From positions 744,001-808,000 of the forward strand of contig AP012044.1 in assembly GCA_000283575.1 (NCBI GenBank): DNA of 64,000 bases, read 5' to 3'. Origin of the DNA: Oscillibacter valericigenes Sjm18-20 (GTDB taxonomy: Bacteria > Bacillota > Clostridia > Oscillospirales > Oscillospiraceae). A program made the position numbers and the translations under genes. The notes beneath the pieces are model-generated. The model saw nothing but the letters and a program-made list of their open reading frames with translations. It was not told the DNA's origin and did not search any database. This document shows, in pieces, positions 44,081-53,301 of the stretch; positions within the stretch are counted from its first letter, which is position 1; each line of letters starts with the position of its first letter.

Positions 44081-45178
44081 ATGAAACACATTAAAAAGAA
44101 CATCCGGACCTTGTTACTAACAGGACTGGTACTGGGCAGCTTAGTAGGCTGTGGGGCGGGTGGTACTTCCTCAACCGCACCTCAAAGTTCAGCCGTTCCT
44201 GGAAGCACCTCCACAGCAGATTCTGCCGGCATGGCTGAATTAAATGGTTACTTGACAGAAGGGCCCATACCAGATAATTTTGAATACAAGGACACGCTTT
44301 ATATTGGAGGCGAGAACAATTACTATCTCATCGATATGGAAGGAAATTTAGTTCGCTGGGGAACTAATTGGGACAACTGGGATATGGGCTGGGAACAGGG
44401 TGGGAGTACAGACGTCACTCTACAGCCATTTAATGAACGGAATGTCCTTGTGCAGCACGCGGTCAAATATGTCAGAAGCTTCAGTGCTTCCTTTGTGTTG
44501 GATGAAAATCACAATCTGTGGGCATGGAGTGCGACCTATGCATGGCCTCTGATGGACAGTGAGAAGGACAAGCCCTTCAATGAGCCCCGAATCATCATGT
44601 CATCGGTAGGGGATATCGCCGCCTCAGACCTTGATACGGCTGTTGTCATGGAGGATGGTACACTGAGGCTCTGGGGCAGCGACAAAGACTTGCAGGAACC
44701 TGTGGATATCTGTAAAAATGCCGAAAAAGTCTTTAGCACCCGATCCGGCTATTATTACATCGATACGGAAGGAAATTTGTATAATGTAAATTGCATTTTA
44801 CCAAACGAACCGGGTAGTCCTTTGCGTACGGATGTGGAACCCATAATACTTGACACAGAGGTGGCGGACATAGCGGACGCGTATGATCCGTTTGTTGGCG
44901 ATCTGCTGGTATTAAAAAAGGACGGAATGTTGGAATTTCTGAACGACCAAGATGCTTCCCCTACTGTTACCCCATTGGCGGAGTATGCGAGGGCCATTAA
45001 TGGCACTGGGTTTAACTCGGCGGATGGCGATTACTGGCGTGTAATTACGGATTCCGGAAAATATGTGGGTATGAAGAAAGAGGAGAATACGGTCTGGGCT
45101 GTCTATAACTTTAGTGGGGATTCCATCCGAATTCGGAAGGACGGAAAAATTGAGGTTCGATTTAACAAGGACTCTTGA
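44081..45178 (+). CDS. Lipoprotein with RCC1-like repeats
   Basis: A 365-residue surface lipoprotein: signal helix IRTLLLTGLVLGSLVGCG with lipobox LVGC, Ser/Thr-rich spacer, then RCC1/regulator-of-chromosome-condensation-like blades (YYLIDMEGNLVRWG; SFVLDENHNLWAWS; DTAVVMEDGTLRLWG; YYYIDTEGNLYNV; LLVLKKDGMLEF). Probably a beta-propeller exposed outside the membrane; ligand unknown. GGGAGGG ten bases before ATG at 44081. Confidence 0.8.
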   Translation: MKHIKKNIRTLLLTGLVLGSLVGCGAGGTSSTAPQSSAVPGSTSTADSAGMAELNGYLTEGPIPDNFEYKDTLYIGGENNYYLIDMEGNLVRWGTNWDNWDMGWEQGGSTDVTLQPFNERNVLVQHAVKYVRSFSASFVLDENHNLWAWSATYAWPLMDSEKDKPFNEPRIIMSSVGDIAASDLDTAVVMEDGTLRLWGSDKDLQEPVDICKNAEKVFSTRSGYYYIDTEGNLYNVNCILPNEPGSPLRTDVEPIILDTEVADIADAYDPFVGDLLVLKKDGMLEFLNDQDASPTVTPLAEYARAINGTGFNSADGDYWRVITDSGKYVGMKKEENTVWAVYNFSGDSIRIRKDGKIEVRFNKDS

Positions 45179-45187
45179 ATGGTAATG

Positions 45188-45219
45188 TGCAACGGGGGTT
45201 GCTGCGGCAGCCCCCGTTG
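45188..45219 (+). terminator. GC-rich hairpin after the RCC1 lipoprotein
   Basis: GCAACGGGGG..GCTG pairs with CAGC..CCCCGTTGC around CGG with a small bulge; no T-run. Confidence 0.55.
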
Positions 45220-45225
45220 CATGAA

Positions 45226-45411
45226 TTAGTTTTTGTTGACCAGCGCAACCATCTGCGGAATAGGACGATTGGACGATACGGTTACAGAACTGGCGACCAA
45301 TAGCGTAGAACCACCACCATCAAGAAGAATGCCTCTCACATATGGATTGTTGGGATTCCCAGTTCCGTCAGTAAGAGCAAACGTCCGCATAGAGGAATTC
45401 GTTGCTTTCAA
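45226..45411 (-). pseudogene. C-terminal remnant of a phosphodiester glycosidase (NAGPA-like)
   Basis: Frame ends YVRGILLDGGGSTLLVASSV then SSNRPIPQMVALVNKN. The LDGGGST motif followed by R-P-(I/V)-P is the end of the phosphodiester glycosidase / NAGPA domain (DUF2233). The rest of the gene is missing. A second, fuller relative lies 800 bases to the right. Confidence 0.6.
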
Positions 45412-45521
45412 CTGAGATGAATAGAAAAGAGGCCCTGATATGACTCATTGTATCGGCTTCCGCCAATAATTACAAAGTAACACTGTATAGCATTTTAAGT
45501 CGGGCGTATGGGGAGGTTAGA

Positions 45522-46116
45522 ATGAAAAAATTAGTTAGAATCATCAGTTGTACAACACCTGAGAGGAGAGGGTTCCCGTCTATAAATTTGCCTTTTAAAA
45601 AAAGGAAAATCCAACAGGTCTGTCCAAAGGAATTGGGGCAGCGGCTGGATTCATGTGGGACTCGCTTTTGCCTGCTGTATCTGCATGCTATTCCCTTTGT
45701 CCCTCAAGGCATATGCCCTGGACACCAGAAATCAGCCGCTTTCCTCGCAATCATTTATCAACTATGCCATTGGAAAAGATAACGTCTTATATGCATGGGG
45801 CGAAGAGTCCCATCCGCCAGATGGCCGCCAGCCGACATCCTGGGGAGACGCCTATCCTCTTTTGAAAAACGCTGCCGCCGCTGCCGCCGAATGGAATGGC
45901 GCTATGGCCATTGACATGAGCGGTACGCTCTGGGAATGGGGTAATTATAGGATCAACAGCGCCGTCAAACTGAATTTGGAGGAGCCCTACCACATCATGG
46001 GTGGCTACGGCCTTAGCCACTATCTTGCGCTGTCCACCGACGGAACCTTATACGTAGAAGGACATAATGAGCAATATCAGTTGACTGCCGGTGGCCCCAG
46101 CGGTAGCGGATTTTAG
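45522..46116 (+). pseudogene. RCC1-like exported protein, frameshifted
   Basis: Strong GGGAGG-ATG start (MKKLVRIISCTTPERRG); the frame shifts near 45640 into WIHVGLAFACCICMLFPLSL and KAYALDT (membrane or signal helix), then RCC1-type blades NVLYAWGEESHP, AMAIDMSGTLWEWG and HYLALSTDGTLYVEG. Ends early (SGSGF). Either a pseudogene or a sequencing slip in a real small propeller protein. Confidence 0.6.
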
Positions 46117-46147
46117 TATGATTTTTATTATTTGTGCCGCAGTATTT

Positions 46148-46185
46148 AGAAAAAGGGAAGTCCAATAATTGAACTGCCCTTTTCT
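46148..46185 (+). terminator. Imperfect hairpin
   Basis: AGAAAAAGGG-AGTCCAA against TTGAACTGCCCTTTTCT, after the RCC1-like frame. Confidence 0.4.
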
Positions 46186-46910
46186 CATGAATTACTATTA
46201 CACAATACGATGACTTCTGCTAGCTTACGAGATTGTATAATTGTCACGTCTGCACTGTTGCTGTGGTTTGCTCTGAACTGCGTGGAGCCGTCGCCCTGTT
46301 ACCATCAGTGATGTCAAATGTACTCTGAATCGCTGCGCGAAAATCTATGCAATCGCATTCATTTTCTGTTGCAATCAAATAGACATTGTCAGTATCCAGA
46401 TCCGCAACCATAGCAGTTCGCTTAGCAGTAGAACGTTCCACCATTTGATCCGGAATGTAACCAACCTCATTTAGCAGCATCGTAGAAGTTTTTATAACCA
46501 AGCCAGAAAGAAATTCCTCCCTGTGCCCGAGTGCCGTAAGCGCTTGTATTCGGCATAGAGCTAGCATTATCGTCAGGCCGACTAAACAGGCATACCAAAC
46601 TGTTGCCATTCCAAAGGATGACCTCCTCGCCAGTGTAATTGCTCTGGTTGCTGTTCGGGTCAACGACTCTGCCACTAACCCTCGCTAAACTAATGACTCT
46701 GGGATTGGGTGCATGAAAATTGAAAGATTCGCCATTGCAGCCATAATATCCGGATTCTTTTAGAGCCTTCTCGCATTGCAGATTTTTCAAAATATAGCTT
46801 GCATGTGTGCGCAGCATATGAAGCAGGATGCTGGAGAGATATCATAGAAGTGCAGAGGACAAACACCCCAAATGTGATAGAATCAAAGGAAGAACAAGGT
46901 GGTGTTTGCA

Positions 46911-47198
46911 ATGCGCAAATATGATAAGGAGTTCAAAGAAGAAGCGGTCAAGCTGTCCGATGAAATCGGCGTGAAGCAGGCGGGGGCACAGCTGGGCATT
47001 CCGTACTACTCTCTGGCGGAGCGGCGGCAAAAGCGAAAGGCCTTCGGAGATCACGCCTTCGTCGGAAGCGGAATTCGCCGCGACGCACCGCTTTCCGAGA
47101 ACGAACGTCGACTAATAAAGGAAATCGCGGAGCTGCGAAAAGCAAATGAGATTCTTAAAGATGCGCTGGGTTTTTTCGCCAAAGACCGGAAACGGTAA
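46911..47198 (+). CDS. IS3-A copy 2 OrfA
   Basis: 95-residue HTH OrfA, intact (LSDEIGVKQAGAQLGIPYYS). Slippery T-TTT-TTC at 47171-47177. Confidence 0.88.
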   Translation: MRKYDKEFKEEAVKLSDEIGVKQAGAQLGIPYYSLAERRQKRKAFGDHAFVGSGIRRDAPLSENERRLIKEIAELRKANEILKDALGFFAKDRKR

Positions 47199-48080
47199 AG
47201 CCGGAGCGGCTGTATGAGTACATCACGCTGCGCCGTGAGCGGTTCTGCATTCATACCAAGTGTCGGGTTGTGAAAGTCAGTGAATCCGGGTACTACCGCT
47301 CTTTGCAGTCGGCTGGCAAGCCAAAACCGTGGCAGCTGCTTCTGGTCAAAATACGAGAGGTTTACAAAGAAAATCCGGACAATGACAATTATGGCGTTGG
47401 CCGAATTCTCCTGGCGCTTATGCAGCGCGGTATCGCGATAAGCCGCAGCAGCGTACGGCGGGCCATGAAGCGTGAAGGCCTGCCATCGCGCTCCTCGTCA
47501 CTCCAACAGTCTGACAAAAGCAGACTTGGCTGCGCAGAAGGCGGAGAACCTGATTCACCGGGATTTTACCGCAGACGCTCCTAACCGGAAGTGGCTGAAA
47601 GATATCACGCAGATACAGTGTCAGGACGGCAAGCTGTACCTGGCGGCAGTTCTGGACTGTTATAACGGAGAGATCGTCGGTCTTGCCATGGATGACAACA
47701 TGAAGAAGGAGCTGTGTATCCGGGCGTTTCGGTCTGCCTGCCAGGCGCAGGGAGCCTATGGAATGACCCTGCACAGCGACCGCGGCAGCCAATTTACCAG
47801 CTCCTCATTTCAAAAGGTGCTGGCGCAATACGGCGCGGTTCAAAGCATGAGCGGCACGGGCCGCTGCTACGACAACGCCAGGATGGAGAGTTTTTTTGCT
47901 ACGTTGAAGAAAGAAAAACTCTATCGAATCAGGGCGGAGCAGATGCCCATGGCACAGGTGAAGAGCATCGTGTTCCGGTACATCATGACCTACTATAACC
48001 GCCGGCAAATCTACACTGCCAACCCCGGCGGCCTGCCGCCGGCCGCGTATCGTCAGGCCGCCAGAGGCCTGGCCGCATAA
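47171..48080 (+). pseudogene. IS3-A copy 2 OrfB transposase, 2-bp deletion
   Basis: Full-length N-terminal part (including ERLYEYITLRRERFC and PWQLLLVKIREVYKEN), then loss of two bases near 47485 shifts the frame. The DDE core from LTKADLAAQKAEN onward is intact in the other frame (WLKDITQIQ; HSDRGSQFTS; NARMESFFATLKK). Not expected to act by itself. Confidence 0.88.
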
Positions 48081-48302
48081 GCCGCAGATTTTGGGCGTTC
48101 ACATTCTGCACGGTTCTTGACTGCTCCAATGCCGTTGTAGGTCCCCGTGCGATAAGTGCGATTTGTTGCCATAATAAATCTCTCCTTTAATTTGTTTTCT
48201 GAAGCTTCAGATACTAAATAACCTTCAGGCAGAAGCTATCAACTAGAATCAGATGTTCCAGAGCAAACAGCATACATTGTAAATGAGCAGGAGGTTCTTT
48301 TT

Positions 48303-49409
48303 ATGAAAAAGTTTTTATCCATTCTATTAGCCGTCGTTTGCGCACTGTCTATCTTCGTTGTTCCGGGGCAAGCCGCCGAACCGTCGCCGGTGTTTTCCGC
48401 CGAAGTCAAGGAGGCCGCGCAGCGGGACATTGTCTCCCAGGAGTTTTTAGACGGCCTCCAAGCGTACAATCGCCCCATCACCCGGGGGGAATTCGCGAGG
48501 CTTGCTTTAAACTTTGTCTCCGCGCTTTATGATTTTGGCAGACCGGGGCCTGATTTTTACGATATGTACTTCACTTACCACACAGATCCCAACGGGACTC
48601 TTTACCGGCTGAAGGATTATCATAATTGGCCGGACGGCGTACAGGTGGCTGAGGTATGGAATTACACGCTGCGCTATGAATATCTCCCGTTCAAGGACGT
48701 AAAAAGCGACAGTGAATCTGACGCCATGATCCGTGCGGCGCGGCTCATCGGTCTGGTGAAGGGCCGAAAAAACGGCTGCTACGACCCCAACAGCAGCATT
48801 TCCCGGGAGGAAGCCGCTGTGATGCTGGGGCGGATCATCCATATCTATGGGCCGGAGACGGAGAAGCCTGTGGACGTGCTGCCGTACACGGACGCGGAGG
48901 ACATCGGCGAGTGGGCTCTTCCCTATGTCAAAATCCTATGCGGCTCCGGCGTAATGAACGGAAAGGGTGACGGGGGATTCTACCCACGCGATTCCTACAC
49001 GGTGGAACAGAGCATCGCCACCTTCAACCGGATGTTCCCTGCGCTTTACCAGAAGACCACCCCCCTGTGCGGGCTTGAGGTTTCTTTTGAGCAGGAGTAT
49101 CAAAATCTTTCCGTCGAAGAAAATACGGCCTATTATAAGCAATTGCTGGGAAAATACGGAATTATCTGCTATACGGAAAGCTCGCCCATGCACCCGGAGG
49201 ACAGGTCCCTTCTACTCCTCAAAGTATCCGAAAAGGGCGGGACAAAAGGCTGCAAAGCCGGAAATATCCCCTATCCTCTCGTCCCCTCTGATTTTCGATG
49301 GGACGCCGATGCGGAACGTCTATATTTCGTGGATGACAGACCGGAGGGGCTTCTGCGGTATTACTTGGATGCCACAACAATGGAGCTCGTTCTGCTATCC
49401 GAGGCGTGA
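48303..49409 (+). CDS. SLH-domain surface protein
   Basis: A 368-residue exported protein: signal peptide MKKFLSILLAVVCALSIFVV ending near GQAA. Three SLH repeats (about 50-260) follow: NRPITRGEFARLALNFVSAL; LIGLVKGRKNGCYDPNSSIS; GVMNGKGDGGFYPRDSYTVE. The 110-residue C-terminal domain (LEVSFEQEYQNLSVEENTAY; AERLYFVDDRPEGLLRYYLD) is of unknown fold. GGAGG nine bases upstream of ATG. Divergent from the glycosidase gene at 48172. Wall-anchored; partner unknown. Confidence 0.82.
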   Translation: MKKFLSILLAVVCALSIFVVPGQAAEPSPVFSAEVKEAAQRDIVSQEFLDGLQAYNRPITRGEFARLALNFVSALYDFGRPGPDFYDMYFTYHTDPNGTLYRLKDYHNWPDGVQVAEVWNYTLRYEYLPFKDVKSDSESDAMIRAARLIGLVKGRKNGCYDPNSSISREEAAVMLGRIIHIYGPETEKPVDVLPYTDAEDIGEWALPYVKILCGSGVMNGKGDGGFYPRDSYTVEQSIATFNRMFPALYQKTTPLCGLEVSFEQEYQNLSVEENTAYYKQLLGKYGIICYTESSPMHPEDRSLLLLKVSEKGGTKGCKAGNIPYPLVPSDFRWDADAERLYFVDDRPEGLLRYYLDATTMELVLLSEA

Positions 49410-49975
49410 ACGCTTTTCGCGGAATGAAATGCATCAAATCTAATATCCTGGTTTTGATGCTTAGGTTATGAGTCTTGTTGAAGGTGAGGGGTTTCCCAAT
49501 GTTCCTGCGGACGCGCCCGTCCCCTTTGCGATGTACAGCGCAAAGTAGTCCGATACACTGCACGTCTATATACAAGGAGCATCTATCTATAGAGCAAAAA
49601 ATATTAGAGCCTACTTTCCTGATGAATCAACAAACCGATAGAAGAACCCAGGTGTTGATGATAGAGGGATGCCGTGTAAAAATCAACTATCTCCCAACCT
49701 GTCTTGAAAAGAGGAAAGAAGATGTCCTTGTCAATATTCAAAAATCCTTGCTTGCTTGTTTGTTTGCTGCCTGCCAATCCAAATAAGACAATCGACAAGT
49801 TTGCATGTGCTCATACCAAGTGTAATAATGATGATGTACACTGCACCTTGCTACGAAAATAAACCGTAGCGCTGCACCTTGACAAACAGGTTTTCAACGC
49901 CTCATGAAAAATCATCACAACACAAATAGCGGCAGGCAAAACCCTGTCGCTGGGATCCCCCGTATTGGGGAATAG
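49410..49975. other. Intergenic with a small transposon-gene remnant
   Basis: Plus strand 49622-49786 encodes 54 residues (MNQQTDRRTQVLMIEGCRVK; CLEKRKEDVLVNIQKSLLAC) resembling small accessory proteins of clostridial transposons. No proper ribosome site, so probably truncated. The rest is the 3' flank of the IS110 remnant; nothing else seen. Confidence 0.4.
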
Positions 49976-50796
49976 TCATTCTGGAGCTACAACAAGATAG
50001 CCCAGCTTTTGAAGCTCATTTGCCATGCGGTTTGCCCGTTTGCGTTCGCTTCGCTTACGGCGCTGCTCAAAGCAGTCTTCGTTATAGGGCTCTCCGGTCT
50101 TGAGCATGGTGTAGATCAGCGTCAACAGTTTACGAGCCAGAGCTACGGTCGCCCGCTTGGCGCCTTTCCGCTGTTTGACGCGCCAGTACCAGCCGGACAG
50201 ATAAAGCGTTTGTTTGCCGGAAATAATCCAACCAACCTCGCAAAGCATGCTCTTCAAATAGGGGTTGCCTTTATTGATGTGAGCGCTTTTACGCTTGCCG
50301 GCACTTTCGTGATTGCCTGGGCTTAATCCAGCCCAGGAGCAGATATGCTGAGAATCTGGAAACGCGCTCATATTCGTGCCGATTTCCGCAATGATGGATG
50401 CCGCAGCGGTGACATCGATTCCCGGTATGGAGCAGAGAAGATTCAACGCCTCACTGTGTTTCATAATCTCCGCGGCAATTGCGTCCTCGACTTCGTTTCT
50501 ATGAGCTTCAAGCTGCTCCAAATGATGGAACGCCATAGAAAGAAAGCTGCGCTGGTGTATAGACAAGCTTCCGTTCAAAGCAACCAATATCTCATTGATT
50601 CGATTCCGGGTCTGCGTCTTTAAGCACTTGTTCAGTGCTTCCCGGTCAATACTGCCGTTTTGGATTAAGTGACGAATGATGTTCCGCCCGGATGCGCCGA
50701 ACGCGTCTGAGAGAAATGCAGTGAACCGAAAGCCGGAGCTTTGCAGGAATTTGTCAATGCGGTTCTTCTGCGCCGTAATATCATGCACAACGCTTT
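49976..50796 (-). pseudogene. IS110-family transposase, N-terminally truncated
   Basis: About 270 codons of the C-terminal part: VHDITAQKNRIDKFLQSSG, IPGIDVTAAASIIAEIGTNM, SWAGLSPGNHESAGKRKSAH and ARKLLTLIYTMLKTGEPYN, the Transposase_20 domain. The N-terminal DEDD nuclease domain is missing; the frame ends at the junction with the group II intron near 50797. Confidence 0.85.
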
Positions 50797-50798
50797 TG

Positions 50799-51654
50799 TG
50801 ACGAATATCTTGGCTTTCAGATACGTCTGCACAAAAAGGGTAAGACCAAGGGTGGAAAGCCCAGATACACCGTAAAATCTCACATTACCGAAAAAGCGGA
50901 TAAGCGCATTAAAGACAGTCTGCACAAGCAAATCAGGAGCGTGCAAAAACCCATTGGTAATCGCAGTGGACACGCTTCGGTCGAGTGCTACAACGCCTAT
51001 GCCATTGGCGTTCACAATTACTATGAAATAGCGACCTACGTAGCACAGGACTTCTATAAAATCAGCCATTCTGCCTACAAGAGCCTAAGAGCACGATTAA
51101 AGAAACGCATGAAAAGAAGCGGCCAGTATATCTTGCCATATATCCAAGAAAAGTATGGACACAGTCAGCAAATACACTATGTGTATGATACGGCGCTCGC
51201 CCCGATTGGTGCAATTAAGCACCGCCCTCCCGGTATGCTGCGGGTGGCGGTCAACAAATATACGCACCAGGGCAGAGCTGGTATACACAGTAGATTGGAG
51301 ACGGTCAACATGGCCGTCCTGACATTTTTAATGCGCAACCCGGTTCGAGATAGAACCATTGAGTTTAACGACAACCGCCTGTCCCTTTACTGCGGACAGT
51401 GCGGAAAATGTGCAATCAGTGGAGAAAATCTTTAAATTGGGCATCTGCACTGCCATCATATTATCCCTTTGCAAAAAGGCGGTACAGACAAATATGCAAA
51501 CCTCGTGTTTTTGGCGGATAGGGTACACGTACTCCTACACGCCACGAGAGAAAAAACGCTGAACACCCTGCTTGCCGAACTGAATTTGGATAAAAAGCAA
51601 CTGGCTAAACTCAATAAATTCCTCCGGTTGGCGGAAATCCCCGAAATTATCTAA
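50799..51654 (+). pseudogene. ltrA: Group II intron maturase/HNH endonuclease fragment
   Basis: Frame YLGFQIRLHKKGKTKGGKPR (end of RT/start of maturase), NAYAIGVHNYYEIATYVAQD, MLRVAVNKYTHQGR, then the HNH region NRLSLYCGQCGKCAISGENL, TAA at 51433, GHLHCHHIIPLQKGGTDKYA and LADRVHVLLHATREK. The TAA lies inside the HNH Zn-finger. Not functional, missing the N-terminal half. Confidence 0.87.
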
Positions 51655-51704
51655 AGGTTTCTTTTAGTTGTAAGCTGTGTAACTCCAACAAACATTTCCC
51701 GATG

Positions 51705-51791
51705 GAATGCCGTGTGATGGGAAACTATCATGCACGGTGTGGGACGGGGGAAAAGATGGAGATAACATAAAAATCTTACCTATCGTCATTT
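51705..51791 (+). ncRNA. Group II intron domains V and VI
   Basis: Domain V hairpin around GCCGTGTGATGGGAAACTAT and CATGCACGGTGT (51713-51745); domain VI follows (GAAAAGATGGAGATAAC...CTTACCTATCGTCAT) with the branch-type bulge. Intron end set near 51791 because the virB4 frame resumes there. Confidence 0.72.
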
Positions 51792-52145
51792 CTGACGAAC
51801 CTGACCGCAATCGAGTACATCCGTAATTTCATGAAGCGTGTTCGCAAAAAGGAATCCAGCGTCATCCTCGCCATCCAGAACCTCGAGGACTTCGCCATCC
51901 CCGGCATAGCCGAGCTGACAAAGCCGCTGTTCAGCATCCCGACTCACGCTTTCCTATTCAACGCCGGCAACATCGACAAGAAGTTTTATATGGATACGCT
52001 CCAGCTCAAAGAATCCGAGTATAATCTCATCCGTTTCCCCCAGCGGGGCGTCTGCCTCTACAAATGCGGCAACGAGCGGTACAACCTCGTGGTTCACGCC
52101 CCGGCATACAAGGAAAAGCTGTTCGGCAAGGCGGGCGGCAGATAA
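51792..52145 (+). pseudogene. VirB4-type conjugation ATPase, 3' exon
   Basis: 117 codons of the C-terminal end: EYIRNFMKRVRKKESSVILA, IQNLEDFAIPGIAELTKPLF, PTHAFLFNAGNIDKKFYMD, FPQRGVCLYKCGNERYNL and KLFGKAGGR. This is the tail of the VirB4/TrsE ATPase of Tn1549-like conjugative elements. The 5' part is lost with the intron's 5' part. No other transfer gene remains. Confidence 0.78.
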
Positions 52146-52150
52146 GAAAA

Positions 52151-52179
52151 GGGCAGAACTGACAAACTCAGTTCTGCCC
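52151..52179 (+). terminator. Strong hairpin after virB4 remnant
   Basis: GGGCAGAACTGA-CAAAC-TCAGTTCTGCCC, perfect 12-bp stem, then CTGCTTT. Confidence 0.75.
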
Positions 52180-52238
52180 CTGCTTTAGGGTCTGATAATG
52201 CGAAGCTGATTTGACTCATAGCCATACGATATATGCCA

Positions 52239-52829
52239 TCAATTAAACGTAGATGGGCTCAAATATTTATTAGGGCTGGTGGCATAACCGTTTTGATATT
52301 TTACGGTCATGTACAGAGTTTTCTCACTGTTCACAAGTTTAACATAGCAGACATCGTTCTCAAACTTATCGGTAATATCAATCTTCTGGTCGAACCAGTA
52401 AATCCAAACCGAGCCGTCATCTTCATATTCCACGTCCGGGGCAGTCAGTTCTTCCATCAAGTCTTCATCCGAGACAGGAGCTTCGGTTCCGTCCGGTGCA
52501 ATTGCAACACCGCCACCGCCTTGATGCTTCACATTTCCCTGTTTGTCAGTGTAGTCCATACTATAATTTCCGTCACCATCAAACTGAATGGTCGCTTCGG
52601 TTTGATCGCCGTGAATCCAAAGCTGAATGGTGCGCTGAATTCCGCCCACATCCGCGGCGTAAGCTACCGTGGCACTGCCCACGAGCATCACGCAGGCGGC
52701 AACAGCGGCAACCATTGCTTTGAACTTATGATGTTTCATTGTTCTTTCCATTTTTCCTACCTCCAAAGAAAAATCGTCAGAGGCATGAAGCGCAGAAAAT
52801 GCCTGCTTGTATTTTTCCTTATTCGTCAT
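52239..52829 (-). CDS. Putative membrane anti-sigma factor, cassette 3
   Basis: A 196-residue protein: short cytoplasmic part (YKQAFSALHASDDFSLEVGK), one membrane helix (AMVAAVAACVMLVGSATVAY), then an acidic external domain (WIHGDQTEATIQFDGDGNY; WIYWFDQKIDITDKFENDV). Overlaps its sigma gene by 11 bases. Not obviously DUF4367; a different subtype from the other two anti-sigma proteins. Role inferred from pairing. Confidence 0.68.
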   Translation of the reverse strand: MTNKEKYKQAFSALHASDDFSLEVGKMERTMKHHKFKAMVAAVAACVMLVGSATVAYAADVGGIQRTIQLWIHGDQTEATIQFDGDGNYSMDYTDKQGNVKHQGGGGVAIAPDGTEAPVSDEDLMEELTAPDVEYEDDGSVWIYWFDQKIDITDKFENDVCYVKLVNSEKTLYMTVKYQNGYATSPNKYLSPSTFN

Positions 52830-53301
52830 CTTCCCATACCTCCTTTAGTGTGTTGCGAAGCGATAATCTCCCGCGCGACAATCTGACTTTCACATTGCTT
52901 GGCGTTACCTTTAAAATATCCGAGATTTCATTTACAGAATAATCCTCGTAATAAAATAAATGAATTACGATACGATACTTCTCCGGGAGCTTCATCACAG
53001 CCTCAAATATTTCAGAGGACTCCTCCGACTCGAATGTCAAAGTTTCTATGTAATCCTCCAACGGCAGCGAATTTCGTCTAAAAAAAGTATTGTTTTTGTT
53101 TTTTGCCTTGTTAATCGCCACTCTGATAAGCCATGCGCGTATGTGTTGCTCCGATTCAAAATCTTTTTTCTGTGACAAATACTGAATGAAGGTATCCTGA
53201 ACAACATCTTCGGCGTCCTGTGCATTTTTACACACATTAAACGCCGTAGCATAAAGATTGCTCCGATAATTTTCAATCAGTATCTCTACTGATGGTTTCA
53301 T
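52819..53301 (-). CDS. ECF sigma factor, cassette 3
   Basis: A 160-residue ECF sigma: region 2 (CKNAQDAEDVVQDTFIQYLS; HIRAWLIRVAINKAKN) and region 4 (LPEKYRIVIHLFYYEDYSVN; EISDILKVTPSNVKVRLSRG). ATG at 53301 uses GGAG seven bases upstream; an earlier in-frame ATG is too close to the site. Typical length. Likely autoregulated with its anti-sigma. Confidence 0.9.
   Translation of the reverse strand: MKPSVEILIENYRSNLYATAFNVCKNAQDAEDVVQDTFIQYLSQKKDFESEQHIRAWLIRVAINKAKNKNNTFFRRNSLPLEDYIETLTFESEESSEIFEAVMKLPEKYRIVIHLFYYEDYSVNEISDILKVTPSNVKVRLSRGRLSLRNTLKEVWEDDE

Larger units (their letters stand above)
46832..48128 (+). mobile_element. IS3-family element, type A, copy 2
   Basis: 1297 bp, TGGAG...CTCCA, flanked by the direct repeat ATGC (46828-46831, 48129-48132). 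Two bases short of the inferred 1299-bp ancestor because of a 2-bp loss in orfB. Confidence 0.92.
46185..48172 (-). pseudogene. Phosphodiester glycosidase (NAGPA-like) gene split by IS3-A copy 2
   Basis: The gene starts at 48172 (AAGGAGAG upstream; MATNRTYRTGTYNG) and is cut after about 13 codons by the 46832-48128 element. It resumes in frame at 46831 (ILLHMLRTHASYILKNLQ; SGYYGCNGESFNFHAPNPR; EEVILWNGNSLVCLFSR). Further frameshifts follow: one after YKNFYDAAK near 46470, another near 46300 before GDGSTQFRANHSNSADVTII. The DGST motif marks the end of the phosphodiester-glycosidase domain. The ATGC duplication at both IS edges proves the insertion. Confidence 0.8.
50797..51791 (+). mobile_element. 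Group II intron, 3' part only
   Basis: Holds the C-terminal half of the intron-encoded protein and the 3' ribozyme domains; everything 5' of 50797, including the reverse-transcriptase catalytic region, is replaced by IS110 DNA. The downstream exon is a virB4-type gene in the same orientation. Confidence 0.82.

Noticed and set aside
52233-52886. 217-codon plus-strand frame over the anti-sigma gene
   Set aside because: Antisense shadow; the minus-strand gene has a membrane helix, coupling and a ribosome site.
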